11,690 nt of DNA from Pseudomonadota bacterium (lineage in GTDB: Bacteria; Pseudomonadota; Alphaproteobacteria; Rhizobiales; Hyphomicrobiaceae): the NCBI GenBank assembly GCA_023390485.1, contig JAEWCT010000089.1:1-11690 (forward strand), given 5' to 3'. Shown one piece after another: positions 1-7,713 of the stretch (position 1 is its first letter; the number at the start of each line of letters is the position of its first letter). The translations under genes were made by a program, and so were the position numbers. A model generated the notes under the pieces. That model saw nothing but the letters and a program-made list of their open reading frames with translations. It was not told the origin of the DNA and ran no database searches.

Positions 1-1
1 A

Positions 2-880
2 ACCATTGCCGCGAATTCAACGCGCGAAATAACCATCATCAACGGCGCGCCGCTGCCATCTGCCTGGACGGGCAAGGTGTGGGCGATGCATCAGGGTATC
101 GCCGCCGCGTCCCTATCGAAATCGAAACCGGATTACCTGCTGCTGACGGATGCCGATATCAGCTACGCGTCCGGAATGCTTCAGTCGCTCGTGATGAGCA
201 CGTGCGCAAACGGCCGCGCCATGACGTCCGTCATGGCCAAGCTCAAATGCCAAAGCCTCGCTGAGCGGGCATTGGTTCCTGCCTTCATCTTTTTCTTTCA
301 GATGCTTTATCCATTTCGCTGGGTAAACCGCCAACGCGCTGCAACTGCTGCAGCCGCGGGCGGTTGCATGCTGGTCGACCGCGGCGCACTCGAACGTGCC
401 GGTGGCATCGCAGCAATTCGCGGCGCGCTCATTGACGATTGTGCTCTCGGAAAACTGTTGAAAAAGCAGGGACCGATCTGGCTTGGACTGTCGAACAACG
501 TGATCAGCCTTCGCGATTATCCAACGTTTGACGATATTCGCCGAATGGTTGCGCGGTCAGCCTATGCCCAACTGCATTATTCCCCGTTATTGCTGCTCGG
601 AACAGTTGTTGGCATGGCCGCTATTTACTTGGTGCCGCTCGCTTTTGTCTTTTTCGCTGGTTTCCCGGCGAACGTACTCGCGGGAGCTGCGTATCTGTTA
701 ATGATAATTGCCTTCCAACCGACGTTGCGCTTTTACAACCGTTCGCCACTTTGGGGCGCCGCGCTACCAGTTATCGCGATGACCTATGTGGGTTTCACGC
801 TAGATTCGGCGTATCAGCATAAGCGCGGTCGCGGAGGTCTCTGGAAGGGCCGGGTACAGGCCGAAGTAGGAAGGCAATGA
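2..880 (+). CDS. hpnB: Hopanoid-associated glycosyltransferase HpnB, 5'-truncated
   Basis: The reading frame is open from base 2, so the gene begins before the window. The ATG at 77 is internal, because the codons before it encode PLPSAWTGKVWAMHQG, a characteristic HpnB stretch. About 292 residues are visible. The protein is a family 2-type membrane glycosyltransferase. The DAD motif in LLTDADISY (codons at 149-157) is the expected nucleotide-sugar/metal site. DDIRRMVARSAYAQLHYS lies where the QxxRW-like region is expected, just before the membrane part. At least three hydrophobic segments follow: about nt 585-660, 670-720 and 755-800. The family occurs in hopanoid clusters, but the sugar donor and acceptor are not established and a role in hopanoid head-group glycosylation is inferred. 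Its TGA stop overlaps the hpnC start (ATGA at 877-880), so the two are probably translationally coupled. The region around 560-720 looks more AT-rich than the genes that follow. HpnB identity is well supported; the biochemical role is not. Confidence 0.92.
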   Translation, partial: TIAANSTREITIINGAPLPSAWTGKVWAMHQGIAAASLSKSKPDYLLLTDADISYASGMLQSLVMSTCANGRAMTSVMAKLKCQSLAERALVPAFIFFFQMLYPFRWVNRQRAATAAAAGGCMLVDRGALERAGGIAAIRGALIDDCALGKLLKKQGPIWLGLSNNVISLRDYPTFDDIRRMVARSAYAQLHYSPLLLLGTVVGMAAIYLVPLAFVFFAGFPANVLAGAAYLLMIIAFQPTLRFYNRSPLWGAALPVIAMTYVGFTLDSAYQHKRGRGGLWKGRVQAEVGRQ

Positions 881-1767
881 CGGTCGACGGCAAGTACAAA
901 TCCGGCAAGTCCGAGCGTGACGAGAATTTTCCCGTCGCGTCGCGTATTGTCTCCGCACGTCACCGCGCGCCGATCCTCGCCTACTATCGCTTTGCGCGAG
1001 CCGCCGACGACGCTGCTGATCACCCGACGCTTGATGCTCAATCGAAGCTCGCAATCCTCGATGCGCTCGAAGAAACGCTTCTCGGCCGATCCGATTCCGC
1101 GACCGATGCGCTCGCGCTTCGCGAACAGCTGCGCTTGCGAAATTTGAGCGCGCAGCACGCCCTCGATCTTCTCAAGGCGTTTCGTCAGGATGTTATGAAG
1201 AACCGGTACGAGACGTGGGACGAGCTTCTCGACTATTGCCGCTATTCGGCAATGCCGGTCGGCCGGTTCGTGCTCGACGTCCATGGCGAGCCGAAATCGA
1301 CGTGGCAGCATTCAGACGCATTGTGCACGGCCTTGCAGATCATCAACCACCTTCAAGATTGCGCCAAGGACTACCGCAATATCGATCGGGTCTACATTCC
1401 GCTCGACGATCTTTCGCTGCATGGAACGAGCGTCGCGGCTCTGGCGGCGCCCAAAGCGTCACCGGAATTGCGCGCCTGTTTGCGGACGTTGGCCACGCGG
1501 ACCGAAGGCCTCATGCCAGATGCGTCCCTCCTGCCGTCGAGTGTCGCTGATACGCGGCTCGCCGTCGAAACATCTGTCATCGTCGGCTTAGCACGCAGGC
1601 TCATCGGGTTGCTGAAGACCCGGGATCCGCTTTCCGAGACCGTCCATCTTTCAAAACCACACGCAGCGGCGATTGCTGCGCGCACGGCGGCCGCCACTCT
1701 TGTGGGTCGGGCTTTCACACGCGCTGCGTTTACGAAGTCGTCAAGGATGATGCCGCATGAGCGCTGA
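877..1767 (+). CDS. hpnC: Hydroxysqualene synthase HpnC
   Basis: HpnC is a 296-residue member of the trans-isoprenyl diphosphate synthase (squalene/phytoene synthase) fold. In the HpnCDE route it converts presqualene diphosphate to hydroxysqualene in the cytoplasm or at the membrane surface. Visible marks are ENFPVAS (residues 16-22), typical of the HpnC N terminus, the first Asp-rich motif DDAAD (44-48), the YCRYSAMPVGRF block, and a second motif that reads QDCAKDY (160-166). The leading Asp of that second motif is replaced by Gln, which separates HpnC from HpnD and from true phytoene synthases. The ATG at 877 is supported by AGGAAGG at 868-874 and by the 4-bp ATGA overlap with hpnB. The C terminus overlaps hpnD by 11 bp. 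The operon position next to hpnD and hpnE makes the assignment firm. Older annotations may call it squalene synthase HpnC. Confidence 0.95.
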   Translation: MTVDGKYKSGKSERDENFPVASRIVSARHRAPILAYYRFARAADDAADHPTLDAQSKLAILDALEETLLGRSDSATDALALREQLRLRNLSAQHALDLLKAFRQDVMKNRYETWDELLDYCRYSAMPVGRFVLDVHGEPKSTWQHSDALCTALQIINHLQDCAKDYRNIDRVYIPLDDLSLHGTSVAALAAPKASPELRACLRTLATRTEGLMPDASLLPSSVADTRLAVETSVIVGLARRLIGLLKTRDPLSETVHLSKPHAAAIAARTAAATLVGRAFTRAAFTKSSRMMPHER

Positions 1768-2599
1768 AATCGACACCCTCGTTGCTGAAGAAACGCCCGC
1801 AGCGGCAAGCAGCTCGTTTTATGCGGCAATGCGAGTCCTCCCGCGCCCGCAGCGCGAGGCGATGTATCACGTCTATGCATTTTGCCGGGCCGTTGACGAC
1901 GTCGCCGACAACGGCGGCGCGAGAGAGCTTCGCCTTGCCGATCTCGTTCAGTATCGCGAAGACATCGAAGAACTCTATGCAACGGGACGCCGGACGCAGA
2001 GAACGCGCGACCTCGCCGGCCCGATCGCGCAATACGGCCTGCTGAAGGATGATTTCATCGCCGTGATCGACGGCATGGAAATGGATATCGTCCGCGATCT
2101 TCGCGCGCCCGAATGGAAGGTGCTCGACCTGTATTGCGATCGCGCGGCCTCGGCGGTCGGAAGATTGTCCGTGCGAATTTTCGGCATGGAGGAAGGCCCG
2201 GGAATTGAGCTTTCTCACAACCTCGGCCGCGCCCTCCAGCTGACGAACATCTTGCGCGACATCGACGAAGACGCAGCGATGGGCCGCCTTTATCTTCCCA
2301 AGGAGGCTCTGCGCGAATGCGGGCTGGCGGACCTTTCGATCGCCGAAATTCTCGCTGATCCGCGACTTGATCGCGTCTGCCGCGGTATCGCGGAAAAGGC
2401 GCGGAAGTATTACGACGCGTCGGAAGCCATCATGGCGCGGAGTTCCCGCCGCTCCGTCAGATCGCCGCGAATGATGGCAACCGTCTATCGGGGCATTCTC
2501 GAGAAGCTGATCGCACGGGGATGGCAAGCGCCGCGTGTCGATGTGCGGCGCTCCAAACGCACCGTCCTCTGGGCGGTCCTGCGTGACGGCATCTTTTAA
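1757..2599 (+). CDS. hpnD: Presqualene diphosphate synthase HpnD
   Basis: HpnD is a 280-residue squalene/phytoene synthase family enzyme. It condenses two farnesyl diphosphates to presqualene diphosphate, the first committed step to squalene. Both magnesium-diphosphate binding motifs are intact: DDVAD at residues 47-51 within YAFCRAVDDVAD, and DIDED at 168-172 within NILRDIDEDAAMGRLYLP. The block CDRAASAVGRLSVRIFG lies between them as expected. The start ATG at 1757 lies inside the end of hpnC and has AAGGA at 1743-1747, nine bases upstream, which favours it over later starts. By fold alone it could be mistaken for a phytoene synthase (CrtB). The adjoining HpnC, HpnE and hopene cyclase genes, with no carotenoid genes nearby, argue for HpnD. 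It is followed without any gap by hpnE. Confidence 0.95.
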   Translation: MSAEIDTLVAEETPAAASSSFYAAMRVLPRPQREAMYHVYAFCRAVDDVADNGGARELRLADLVQYREDIEELYATGRRTQRTRDLAGPIAQYGLLKDDFIAVIDGMEMDIVRDLRAPEWKVLDLYCDRAASAVGRLSVRIFGMEEGPGIELSHNLGRALQLTNILRDIDEDAAMGRLYLPKEALRECGLADLSIAEILADPRLDRVCRGIAEKARKYYDASEAIMARSSRRSVRSPRMMATVYRGILEKLIARGWQAPRVDVRRSKRTVLWAVLRDGIF

Positions 2600-3853
2600 A
2601 TGAGCAACGGCACTGTTCACATCGTCGGGGCCGGTCTCGCCGGTCTTTCGGCGGCGGTCACGCTTGTCAACCGCGGACGTAAGGTCGTCATCCATGAGTT
2701 GGCGCGCCATGCCGGCGGCCGCTGCCGCTCGTATTTCGAGCCTGCGCTCGGAATGATGATCGACAACGGCAACCATCTGCTGCTCTCGGGCAATGACAGC
2801 GCGCTGCGCTATCTGAAAGTGGTCGGCGGCAGAGGTCTGCTCGATGATCCGAAACACGCGGAATTCGCTTTTTGCGATTTTGCGTCCGGCGAGCGATGGA
2901 CTCTGAGGCCGAACGACGGACCGCTGCCGTGGTGGATCTTCGCGAAGAGCCGCCGCGTGCCGGGCACGCGCGCGATCGATTACGTTCGCCTCGGAAATCT
3001 TCTCCGGGCCGAAAGCAGCGACACCGTCACCGGGAGGGTCGACCCCGGCTCAAAGGTTTTCACTCATCTCATGCAGCCGGTGCTGCTCGCGGCGCTGAAC
3101 TGCGAGCCGTTGGAAGGTTCCGCAAAGCTCGCCGGCACAGTCGTTCGCGAAACGCTTGGGCGCGGCGGCAGAGCCTGCCGCCCGTTGTTCGCGGCGAACG
3201 GATTGGGACCGGCGCTTGTCGATCCCGCGCTTTCGTTTCTCGGCAAGCGCGGCACGGAGCTGAGGTTCGACCATCCATTGCGGGCAATCGAATTTGCTGA
3301 CGGTCGTGTCAGCGCGCTGCAATTCGGGGACGGCACCATCGAGCTCAAAGGCGATGATGACGTCGTCCTGGCGGTGCCCGGATGGGTCGCCCGGACCCTT
3401 GTTCCGGACATCGTCGTGCCAACCGAATACCGCGCGATCTGCAATGTCCACTTCGCCATCGCGCCACCCGCCAACCTTCCGAAGATCACGGGGCTAGTCA
3501 ACGCGACGACGGAGTGGCTCTTCGCATTCGAAAATCGTTTGTCGGTGACCATCAGTTCGGCGGATCGCTTCAACGAGGCCGCGAGAGAACCGCTCGCGCG
3601 CCAGGTCTGGACTGAGGTTGCGAAAATCGCTCGCCTCGACGCAGAGCTTCCCAGTTGGCAGATCGTGAAAGAGCGGCGCGCTACTTTCGCCGCAACGCCC
3701 GGACAGAATGCCCTGCGTCCGAAAGTGCGCACGCGCTGGAAAAACCTGATTTTAGCAGGCGATTGGACGGATACCGGACTTCCGGCGACGATCGAAGGCG
3801 CGATAAGGTCAGGCGAGGGGGCCGCGAAACTGGCGATGTCGGCGCACATCTGA
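2600..3853 (+). CDS. hpnE: Hydroxysqualene dehydroxylase HpnE (FAD-dependent)
   Basis: HpnE is a 417-residue FAD-binding amine oxidase/phytoene desaturase-like protein. It reductively removes the hydroxyl of hydroxysqualene to give squalene. The N terminus holds the dinucleotide-binding fold: VHIVGAGLAGLSAA with GxGxxG at residues 10-15, an acidic residue E33 ending the second strand, and GGRCRS at 39-44. DNGNHLLL (55-62) follows, as usual in HpnE. The C-terminal flavin-contact block AGDWTDTGLPATIEGA starts near residue 386. The ATG directly follows the hpnD stop (TAA then ATG), and I see no good Shine-Dalgarno sequence, so translation probably depends on termination-reinitiation from hpnD. 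The gene is sometimes annotated as a generic squalene-associated FAD-dependent desaturase. Here the family is clear and the reaction follows from the known HpnCDE pathway. Confidence 0.95.
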   Translation: MSNGTVHIVGAGLAGLSAAVTLVNRGRKVVIHELARHAGGRCRSYFEPALGMMIDNGNHLLLSGNDSALRYLKVVGGRGLLDDPKHAEFAFCDFASGERWTLRPNDGPLPWWIFAKSRRVPGTRAIDYVRLGNLLRAESSDTVTGRVDPGSKVFTHLMQPVLLAALNCEPLEGSAKLAGTVVRETLGRGGRACRPLFAANGLGPALVDPALSFLGKRGTELRFDHPLRAIEFADGRVSALQFGDGTIELKGDDDVVLAVPGWVARTLVPDIVVPTEYRAICNVHFAIAPPANLPKITGLVNATTEWLFAFENRLSVTISSADRFNEAAREPLARQVWTEVAKIARLDAELPSWQIVKERRATFAATPGQNALRPKVRTRWKNLILAGDWTDTGLPATIEGAIRSGEGAAKLAMSAHI

Positions 3854-3870
3854 TAGGACGCTCGAACTTC

Positions 3871-3878
3871 TGGGAGAG
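3871..3878 (+). promoter_or_regulatory. Ribosome binding site of shc
   Basis: TGGGAGAG lies in the 30-bp gap after hpnE. The GGAG core ends seven bases before the ATG at 3884. It is the clearest independent Shine-Dalgarno in the plus-strand operon and fixes the start. It suggests the cyclase is translated independently of the coupled hpnC-hpnD-hpnE block. Confidence 0.7.
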
Positions 3879-3883
3879 CATCT

Positions 3884-5884
3884 ATGAATTTCGACTCTGT
3901 AGCGCAGTCCGCGCGGCTGGCGTCCGGCAATCCAATGCGCGAGATCGGCACGCTCGATATCGAAAGCGCGATATCCAACGCCAAGAATGCGCTCTTGTCG
4001 CTGCAGCGGGACGACGGTCATTTCGTGTTCGAGCTTGAGGCCGACGCGACGATCCCGGCGGAATATGTTCTGATGCGTCATTACTTGGCCGAGCCTGTCG
4101 ACGCTGCTCTCGAAGCCAAGATCGCCAACTATCTCCGCCGCATTCAATCCGATGATGGCGGCTGGCCGCTCTTCCATGACGGCGCGTCGAATATCAGCGC
4201 GAGCGTGAAAGCTTACTTTGCGCTGAAGATGATCGGTGTGGGCACCGAAGAGCCCTACATGAAAAAGGCGCGCGGCTGGATTTTGTCGCAAGGCGGCGCT
4301 TCCCACAGCAACGTCTTCACGCGCAACCTTTTGGCACTCTTCGGCGCCGTGCCTTGGACAGGCGTTCCGGTGATGCCCGTCGAGATCATGGTGTTGCCGC
4401 GTTGGTTTCCGTTCCATCTCGACAAGATTTCCTATTGGGCGCGCACAGTGGTGGTGCCGCTCACGGTGCTCAATGCTTTGAAGCCGAGAGCGCGGAATCC
4501 CAAAGGCGTGGGCATTCCCGAGCTTTTCACCATCCCGCCCGAGGATGTCAAAGTCTGGCCCAAGGGCCCGCATCAGAAATCCCCATGGTCGGAAATTTTT
4601 GGTGCGATTGATCGCGTGCTCCGTGCCACTCAGCCGTACTTCCCGAAGTCGATACGCAAGCGCTCAATCGACAAGGCCGTTGCGTTCGTCGACGAACGCT
4701 TGAATGGCGAAGACGGCTTGGGCGCAATTTTCCCCGCGATGGTCAACTCGCTCTTGGTTTACGATGCGCTCGGGTATTCGCATGATCATCCGAATTATCG
4801 GACCGCGCGGGGATCGATCGAAAAACTACTCATCGTCAAGGACGACGAAGCCTACTGCCAGCCATGCTTGTCGCCGGTTTGGGATACGGCGCTCTCGACG
4901 CATGCGCTGATGGAAGTGGGCGGCACGGATGCCGAAGCAAGCGCTGGGCGTGCGCTCGAATGGCTGAAGCCGCTGCAGGTGCTCGATACTGTTGGCGACT
5001 GGGCGGCGAGCCGGCCCGGCATCCGCCCCGGCGGCTGGGCGTTCCAGTACGCCAATCCTCATTATCCCGATACTGACGATACCGCCGTCGTCGTGATGGC
5101 GATGGACCGCTCGTTGGGACGCGCGCCGCAAGCGGACAATTCCTATCGCGAAGCGATCTCACGCGGCCGCGAATGGATCGTCGGCATGCAGAGCAAAAAT
5201 GGCGGCTGGGGCGCTTTCGACGCCGACAACACCTACGAATACCTCAATCAGATTCCATTTTCCGACCATGGAGCTCTGCTCGATCCGCCAACGGCTGACG
5301 TCTCCGCGCGCTGCATCTCGATGTTGGCACAACTCGGCGAGCGCCGCGGGCAAAGCTATGTGCTCGACAATGCGATCAGCTATCTCGAGCGGACGCAGGA
5401 GAAGGACGGCAGCTGGTATGGCCGCTGGGGCATGAACTATGTCTACGGCACATGGTCGGTGCTGTGCGCCCTGAACGCCGCCGGCGTCGACCCGGCATCG
5501 AGCGTCGTCCGCAAGGCAGCAAATTGGCTGCTGTCGATCCAGAATCCTGATGGTGGCTGGGGCGAGGCCGGCGATAGCTACAAGATGGACTACAAGGCCT
5601 ATGAGCCGGCGCCGAGCACGGCGTCACAAACGGCCTGGGCTCTGATGGGGCTGATGGCGGCCGGTGAGGTCGATCATCCGGCCGTTCAGAAAGGGATCGC
5701 GTATTTAGCCTCGTCACAAGGCTCTGACGGCTTCTGGAACGAAAAGCATTTCACGGCTACGGGTTTTCCGCGCGTTTTTTACCTCCGCTATCACGGCTAC
5801 TCGAAATTCTTTCCGATGTGGGCTTTGGCCCGCTATCGGAACCTCAAGGCCTCAAATTCGAGGTCCGTGACAGTTGGGATGTGA
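3884..5884 (+). CDS. shc: Squalene-hopene cyclase (HpnF/Shc)
   Basis: This is a full-length 666-residue class II triterpene cyclase. It cyclises squalene to hopene and hopanol as a monotopic inner-membrane enzyme. The catalytic acid motif is DTDD at residues 396-399 (nt 5069-5080), matching the family DxDD. Several QW-type repeats are visible: DDGGWPLF, KNGGWGAF, KDGSWYGRWG, PDGGWGE and SDGFWNEKHF. The conserved C-terminal YLRYHGYSKFFPMWALARY is also present. SADVSAR-like residues 472-476 (DVSAR) carry Arg where the Alicyclobacillus enzyme has His451, a substitution I believe is common in proteobacterial cyclases. The ATG at 3884 has GGGAGAG at 3872-3878 with good spacing. It lies 30 bp after hpnE, in the same operon as its squalene suppliers. 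The protein is soluble-like apart from the expected membrane-dipping surface; no signal peptide is seen. Confidence 0.98.
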   Translation: MNFDSVAQSARLASGNPMREIGTLDIESAISNAKNALLSLQRDDGHFVFELEADATIPAEYVLMRHYLAEPVDAALEAKIANYLRRIQSDDGGWPLFHDGASNISASVKAYFALKMIGVGTEEPYMKKARGWILSQGGASHSNVFTRNLLALFGAVPWTGVPVMPVEIMVLPRWFPFHLDKISYWARTVVVPLTVLNALKPRARNPKGVGIPELFTIPPEDVKVWPKGPHQKSPWSEIFGAIDRVLRATQPYFPKSIRKRSIDKAVAFVDERLNGEDGLGAIFPAMVNSLLVYDALGYSHDHPNYRTARGSIEKLLIVKDDEAYCQPCLSPVWDTALSTHALMEVGGTDAEASAGRALEWLKPLQVLDTVGDWAASRPGIRPGGWAFQYANPHYPDTDDTAVVVMAMDRSLGRAPQADNSYREAISRGREWIVGMQSKNGGWGAFDADNTYEYLNQIPFSDHGALLDPPTADVSARCISMLAQLGERRGQSYVLDNAISYLERTQEKDGSWYGRWGMNYVYGTWSVLCALNAAGVDPASSVVRKAANWLLSIQNPDGGWGEAGDSYKMDYKAYEPAPSTASQTAWALMGLMAAGEVDHPAVQKGIAYLASSQGSDGFWNEKHFTATGFPRVFYLRYHGYSKFFPMWALARYRNLKASNSRSVTVGM

Positions 5885-5942
5885 AGGGATAGTCTGGCGC
5901 GGGGTTTAGTCTGAGGGGATGATGTAAGGGGATGAGGGGGGG
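5885..5942 (+). other. G-tract-rich hpnF-hpnG junction and hpnG start region
   Basis: The plus strand carries G-runs at 5901-5904, 5915-5918, 5928-5931 and 5936-5942. The spacers between them are 10, 9 and 4 nt. The octamer GGGGATGA occurs twice (5915-5922 and 5928-5935). A two-codon frame ATG ATG TAA sits at 5919-5927, just before the hpnG ATG at 5932. The runs resemble several competing purine-rich ribosome-binding sequences. They could also fold as a long-loop G-quadruplex in DNA or mRNA, which is inference only. No terminator-like hairpin with a T-run is seen, so read-through from shc into hpnG is expected. Confidence 0.5.
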
Positions 5943-6612
5943 CGTGCTCGCCGCAACAGGGCTGAGAGCGGAAGCTCGGGTCGCGCAACGATCCGGGCGC
6001 GTGAAGGCGCTTGCTTGCGGCGGCAATGAGAAACGCCTTGTCTCCTTGATCGAGGAAGCCATCCGGGGCGGAGGCATTCGCGGCCTCATCAGCTTCGGAA
6101 TTGCCGGTGGCCTGCGGCCTGGTCTGCCATCGGGAACGATCGTCGTCGGCACGTCAGTCGTCGCAAACGGCACGACGTATGTTGCCGATGAACGCTGGAG
6201 CGACAGCCTGTTCGAGTCGTTACCGAGAGCAGAGTCCGGAGCAATCGCCGCATCGAATGCGGTCGTCGCACGCCCGGCCGAAAAGCAAAATCTCTATATG
6301 ACGACCGGCGCTTTTGCGGCCGACATGGAAAGTCACGTCGTTGCGCACTTGGCAGAGCAGTATGGCTTGCCGTTCGCCGTGCTGCGGGTGATTGCCGATC
6401 CCGCGAGTCAAAAGCTTCCGCCGGCCGCGATAAACGGCCTCAAACCGGATGGAACGCCGGACATTGCCGGCGTCCTCAAGTCATTGCTGTATCACCCGGG
6501 CCAGCTCCCGGATCTCTTGCGGGCCGCTGCTGCGACCCGGCGCGCGATGCAGGGATTATTCCGCTGCCACCGGTTTCTGGGCCCGGGCCTCGGCTTCGCT
6601 GATCTCCGCTAG
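5932..6612 (+). CDS. hpnG: Adenosylhopane nucleosidase/phosphorylase HpnG
   Basis: HpnG is a 226-residue protein of the purine nucleoside phosphorylase/MTA-nucleosidase-like superfamily. It releases adenine from adenosylhopane, giving ribosylhopane or its phosphate, the step after HpnH. Visible marks are the N-terminal VLAATGLRAEARV strand, SFGIAGGLRPGLPSGTIVVG, and the nucleoside-binding DMES at residues 131-134 followed by GLPFAVLRVIADP. The family-like end FLGPGLGFADL closes the protein. An in-frame TGA at 5920-5922 bars an earlier start. The ATG at 5932 has AAGGGG directly abutting it. The GTG at 5944 is a real alternative that would begin the protein at VLAATG, as many homologues do. The gene is 47 bp downstream of shc. 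Its 3' end overlaps the convergent hpnH by 57 bp, and its conserved C-terminal motif lies inside that overlap. Identity is confident; the start and the exact product form are less so. Confidence 0.9.
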   Translation: MRGGVLAATGLRAEARVAQRSGRVKALACGGNEKRLVSLIEEAIRGGGIRGLISFGIAGGLRPGLPSGTIVVGTSVVANGTTYVADERWSDSLFESLPRAESGAIAASNAVVARPAEKQNLYMTTGAFAADMESHVVAHLAEQYGLPFAVLRVIADPASQKLPPAAINGLKPDGTPDIAGVLKSLLYHPGQLPDLLRAAAATRRAMQGLFRCHRFLGPGLGFADLR

Positions 6613-7704
6613 CTTGTTCTCGACGTGACGTGAGAACACGAACTCGGCCGGACGCTGCTTGTCGAGTGCGATCTCGGGCGCCATCGGACCGTCCGTCTTC
6701 ACGCCTCTGAGCGCAACGGCGGCGATCTTCCAGGGCTTCTTCACTGCGTCCATGACGGCTGTCGCTTCGAAGCCCGAGTGCACCATGCAGTCCGCGCACT
6801 TCTCGTAATTGCCGGTGCCGTACTTGTCCCAGTCGGTGCTTTCCATCAGCTCCTTGAAGGTCTTCGTATAGCCTTCACCGAGCAGATAGCAGGGCTTCTG
6901 CCAGCCGAACACGGTGCGTGTCGGGTTGCCCCACGGCGTGCACTGATAGGTCTGATTGCCCGCGAGGAAATCGAGGAACAGGGCCGACTGGAAGAACGGC
7001 CACGCGCGACCGCCCTTTCCGAGCTTGAAGATATCGCGGAAGAGCTGCTTCGTCTTTGTGCGATTGAGGAAGTGCTGCTGATCGGGAGCACGCTCGTAGG
7101 CGTAGCCGGGCGAAATGGTTACGCCGCCGATGTCGAGCTTCTTCATCTCATCGAGGAACTTCGCGACCTGTTCCGCCTTTGCGTCGCTGAACAGCGTCGT
7201 ATTGATGTTGACGCGAAAACCCTTCGACTTCGCGACCTTGATCGCCTCAATCGCGCGATCGTACACGCCCTTCTGGCAAACCGACCTGTCGTGCATCTCC
7301 TTGTCGCCGTCGAGATGGATCGACCAGTTGAAATTCTTGTGCGGCTTGTAGAGATGTATTTTCTTCTCGAGCAGCAGGGCGTTCGTGCAGACGGTGACGA
7401 ACTTGCCCTTCTTGAGCGCGCCCTCGACGATCTCCGGCAGCTCCTTGTGGAGGAGCGGTTCACCGCCCGCCAGAACGACGACGGGCGCCCCGCATTCATC
7501 CATAGAATGCAGTGCATCGGCGACCGAGATGCGCTGATTGAGGATCTTATCGGGATAGTCGATCTTCCCGCAGCCCGCGCATGCGAGGTTGCAGCGGAAG
7601 AGCGGTTCCAGCATCAACACCAGCGGATAACGTTTGCGGCCCCTGAGGTGCTGTCCGATGACGTAGGCACCTACCGACAATGCTTGGTTTAATGGAATTC
7701 CCAC
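6556..7704 (-). CDS. hpnH: Radical SAM adenosylhopane synthase HpnH
   Basis: HpnH is a 382-residue radical SAM enzyme that joins a 5'-deoxyadenosyl group to hopene to form adenosylhopane. This opens the route to C35 extended hopanoids. The iron-sulfur motif is CNLACAGC with C38, C42 and C45. GGEP at residues 80-83 is the SAM-binding motif. Other conserved blocks are KRYPLVLMLEPLFRCN, NQRISVADAL and, near the C terminus, QCTPWGNPTRTVFGWQKPC and KCADCMVHSGFE. The start is GTG (complement of 7702-7704), which gives the typical MGIPLNQA N terminus. It is backed by AGAAGGAG (complement of 7714-7721) nine bases upstream. The gene lies 46 bp downstream of ispH on the same strand, probably as one transcript. 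Its last 57 bp, encoding the tail around EISEAEARAQKPVAAE, are antisense to the end of hpnG, its partner in the next step. Confidence 0.96.
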   Translation of the reverse strand: MGIPLNQALSVGAYVIGQHLRGRKRYPLVLMLEPLFRCNLACAGCGKIDYPDKILNQRISVADALHSMDECGAPVVVLAGGEPLLHKELPEIVEGALKKGKFVTVCTNALLLEKKIHLYKPHKNFNWSIHLDGDKEMHDRSVCQKGVYDRAIEAIKVAKSKGFRVNINTTLFSDAKAEQVAKFLDEMKKLDIGGVTISPGYAYERAPDQQHFLNRTKTKQLFRDIFKLGKGGRAWPFFQSALFLDFLAGNQTYQCTPWGNPTRTVFGWQKPCYLLGEGYTKTFKELMESTDWDKYGTGNYEKCADCMVHSGFEATAVMDAVKKPWKIAAVALRGVKTDGPMAPEIALDKQRPAEFVFSRHVENKLAEISEAEARAQKPVAAE

Positions 7705-7713
7705 CCGATTGGG

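Noticed and set aside
1730..2857. Long minus-strand open frame (375 codons) opposite hpnD and the start of hpnE
   Set aside because: It is antisense to two clear enzymes and its translation shows no recognisable domain. GC-biased third positions produce such frames by lack of stops.
1757..3853. hpnD and hpnE as carotenoid genes (crtB and a crtI/crtN-like desaturase)
   Set aside because: The folds are shared, but HpnC, a hopene cyclase and HpnG/HpnH adjoin them, and the N-terminal motifs of HpnE and HpnC are those of the hopanoid families.
3064..3984. Minus-strand open frame (306 codons) over hpnE and the start of shc
   Set aside because: It is Ser/Ala/Arg-rich shadow sequence with no motif, crossing a gene boundary with a good ribosome site on the other strand.
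5919..5927. Two-codon ATG ATG TAA minigene before hpnG as a translated leader
   Set aside because: The purine run abuts the first ATG with no spacing, so initiation is unlikely. It is kept only as part of the G-tract observation.
6612..6640. Intrinsic terminator between hpnG and hpnH
   Set aside because: The genes overlap and I see no stem with a T-run on either strand near their ends.
6778..7692. Plus-strand open frame (304 codons) antisense to hpnH
   Set aside because: It mirrors the hpnH codons with a low-complexity Leu/Glu/Arg composition, has no domain, and hpnH itself is unmistakable.
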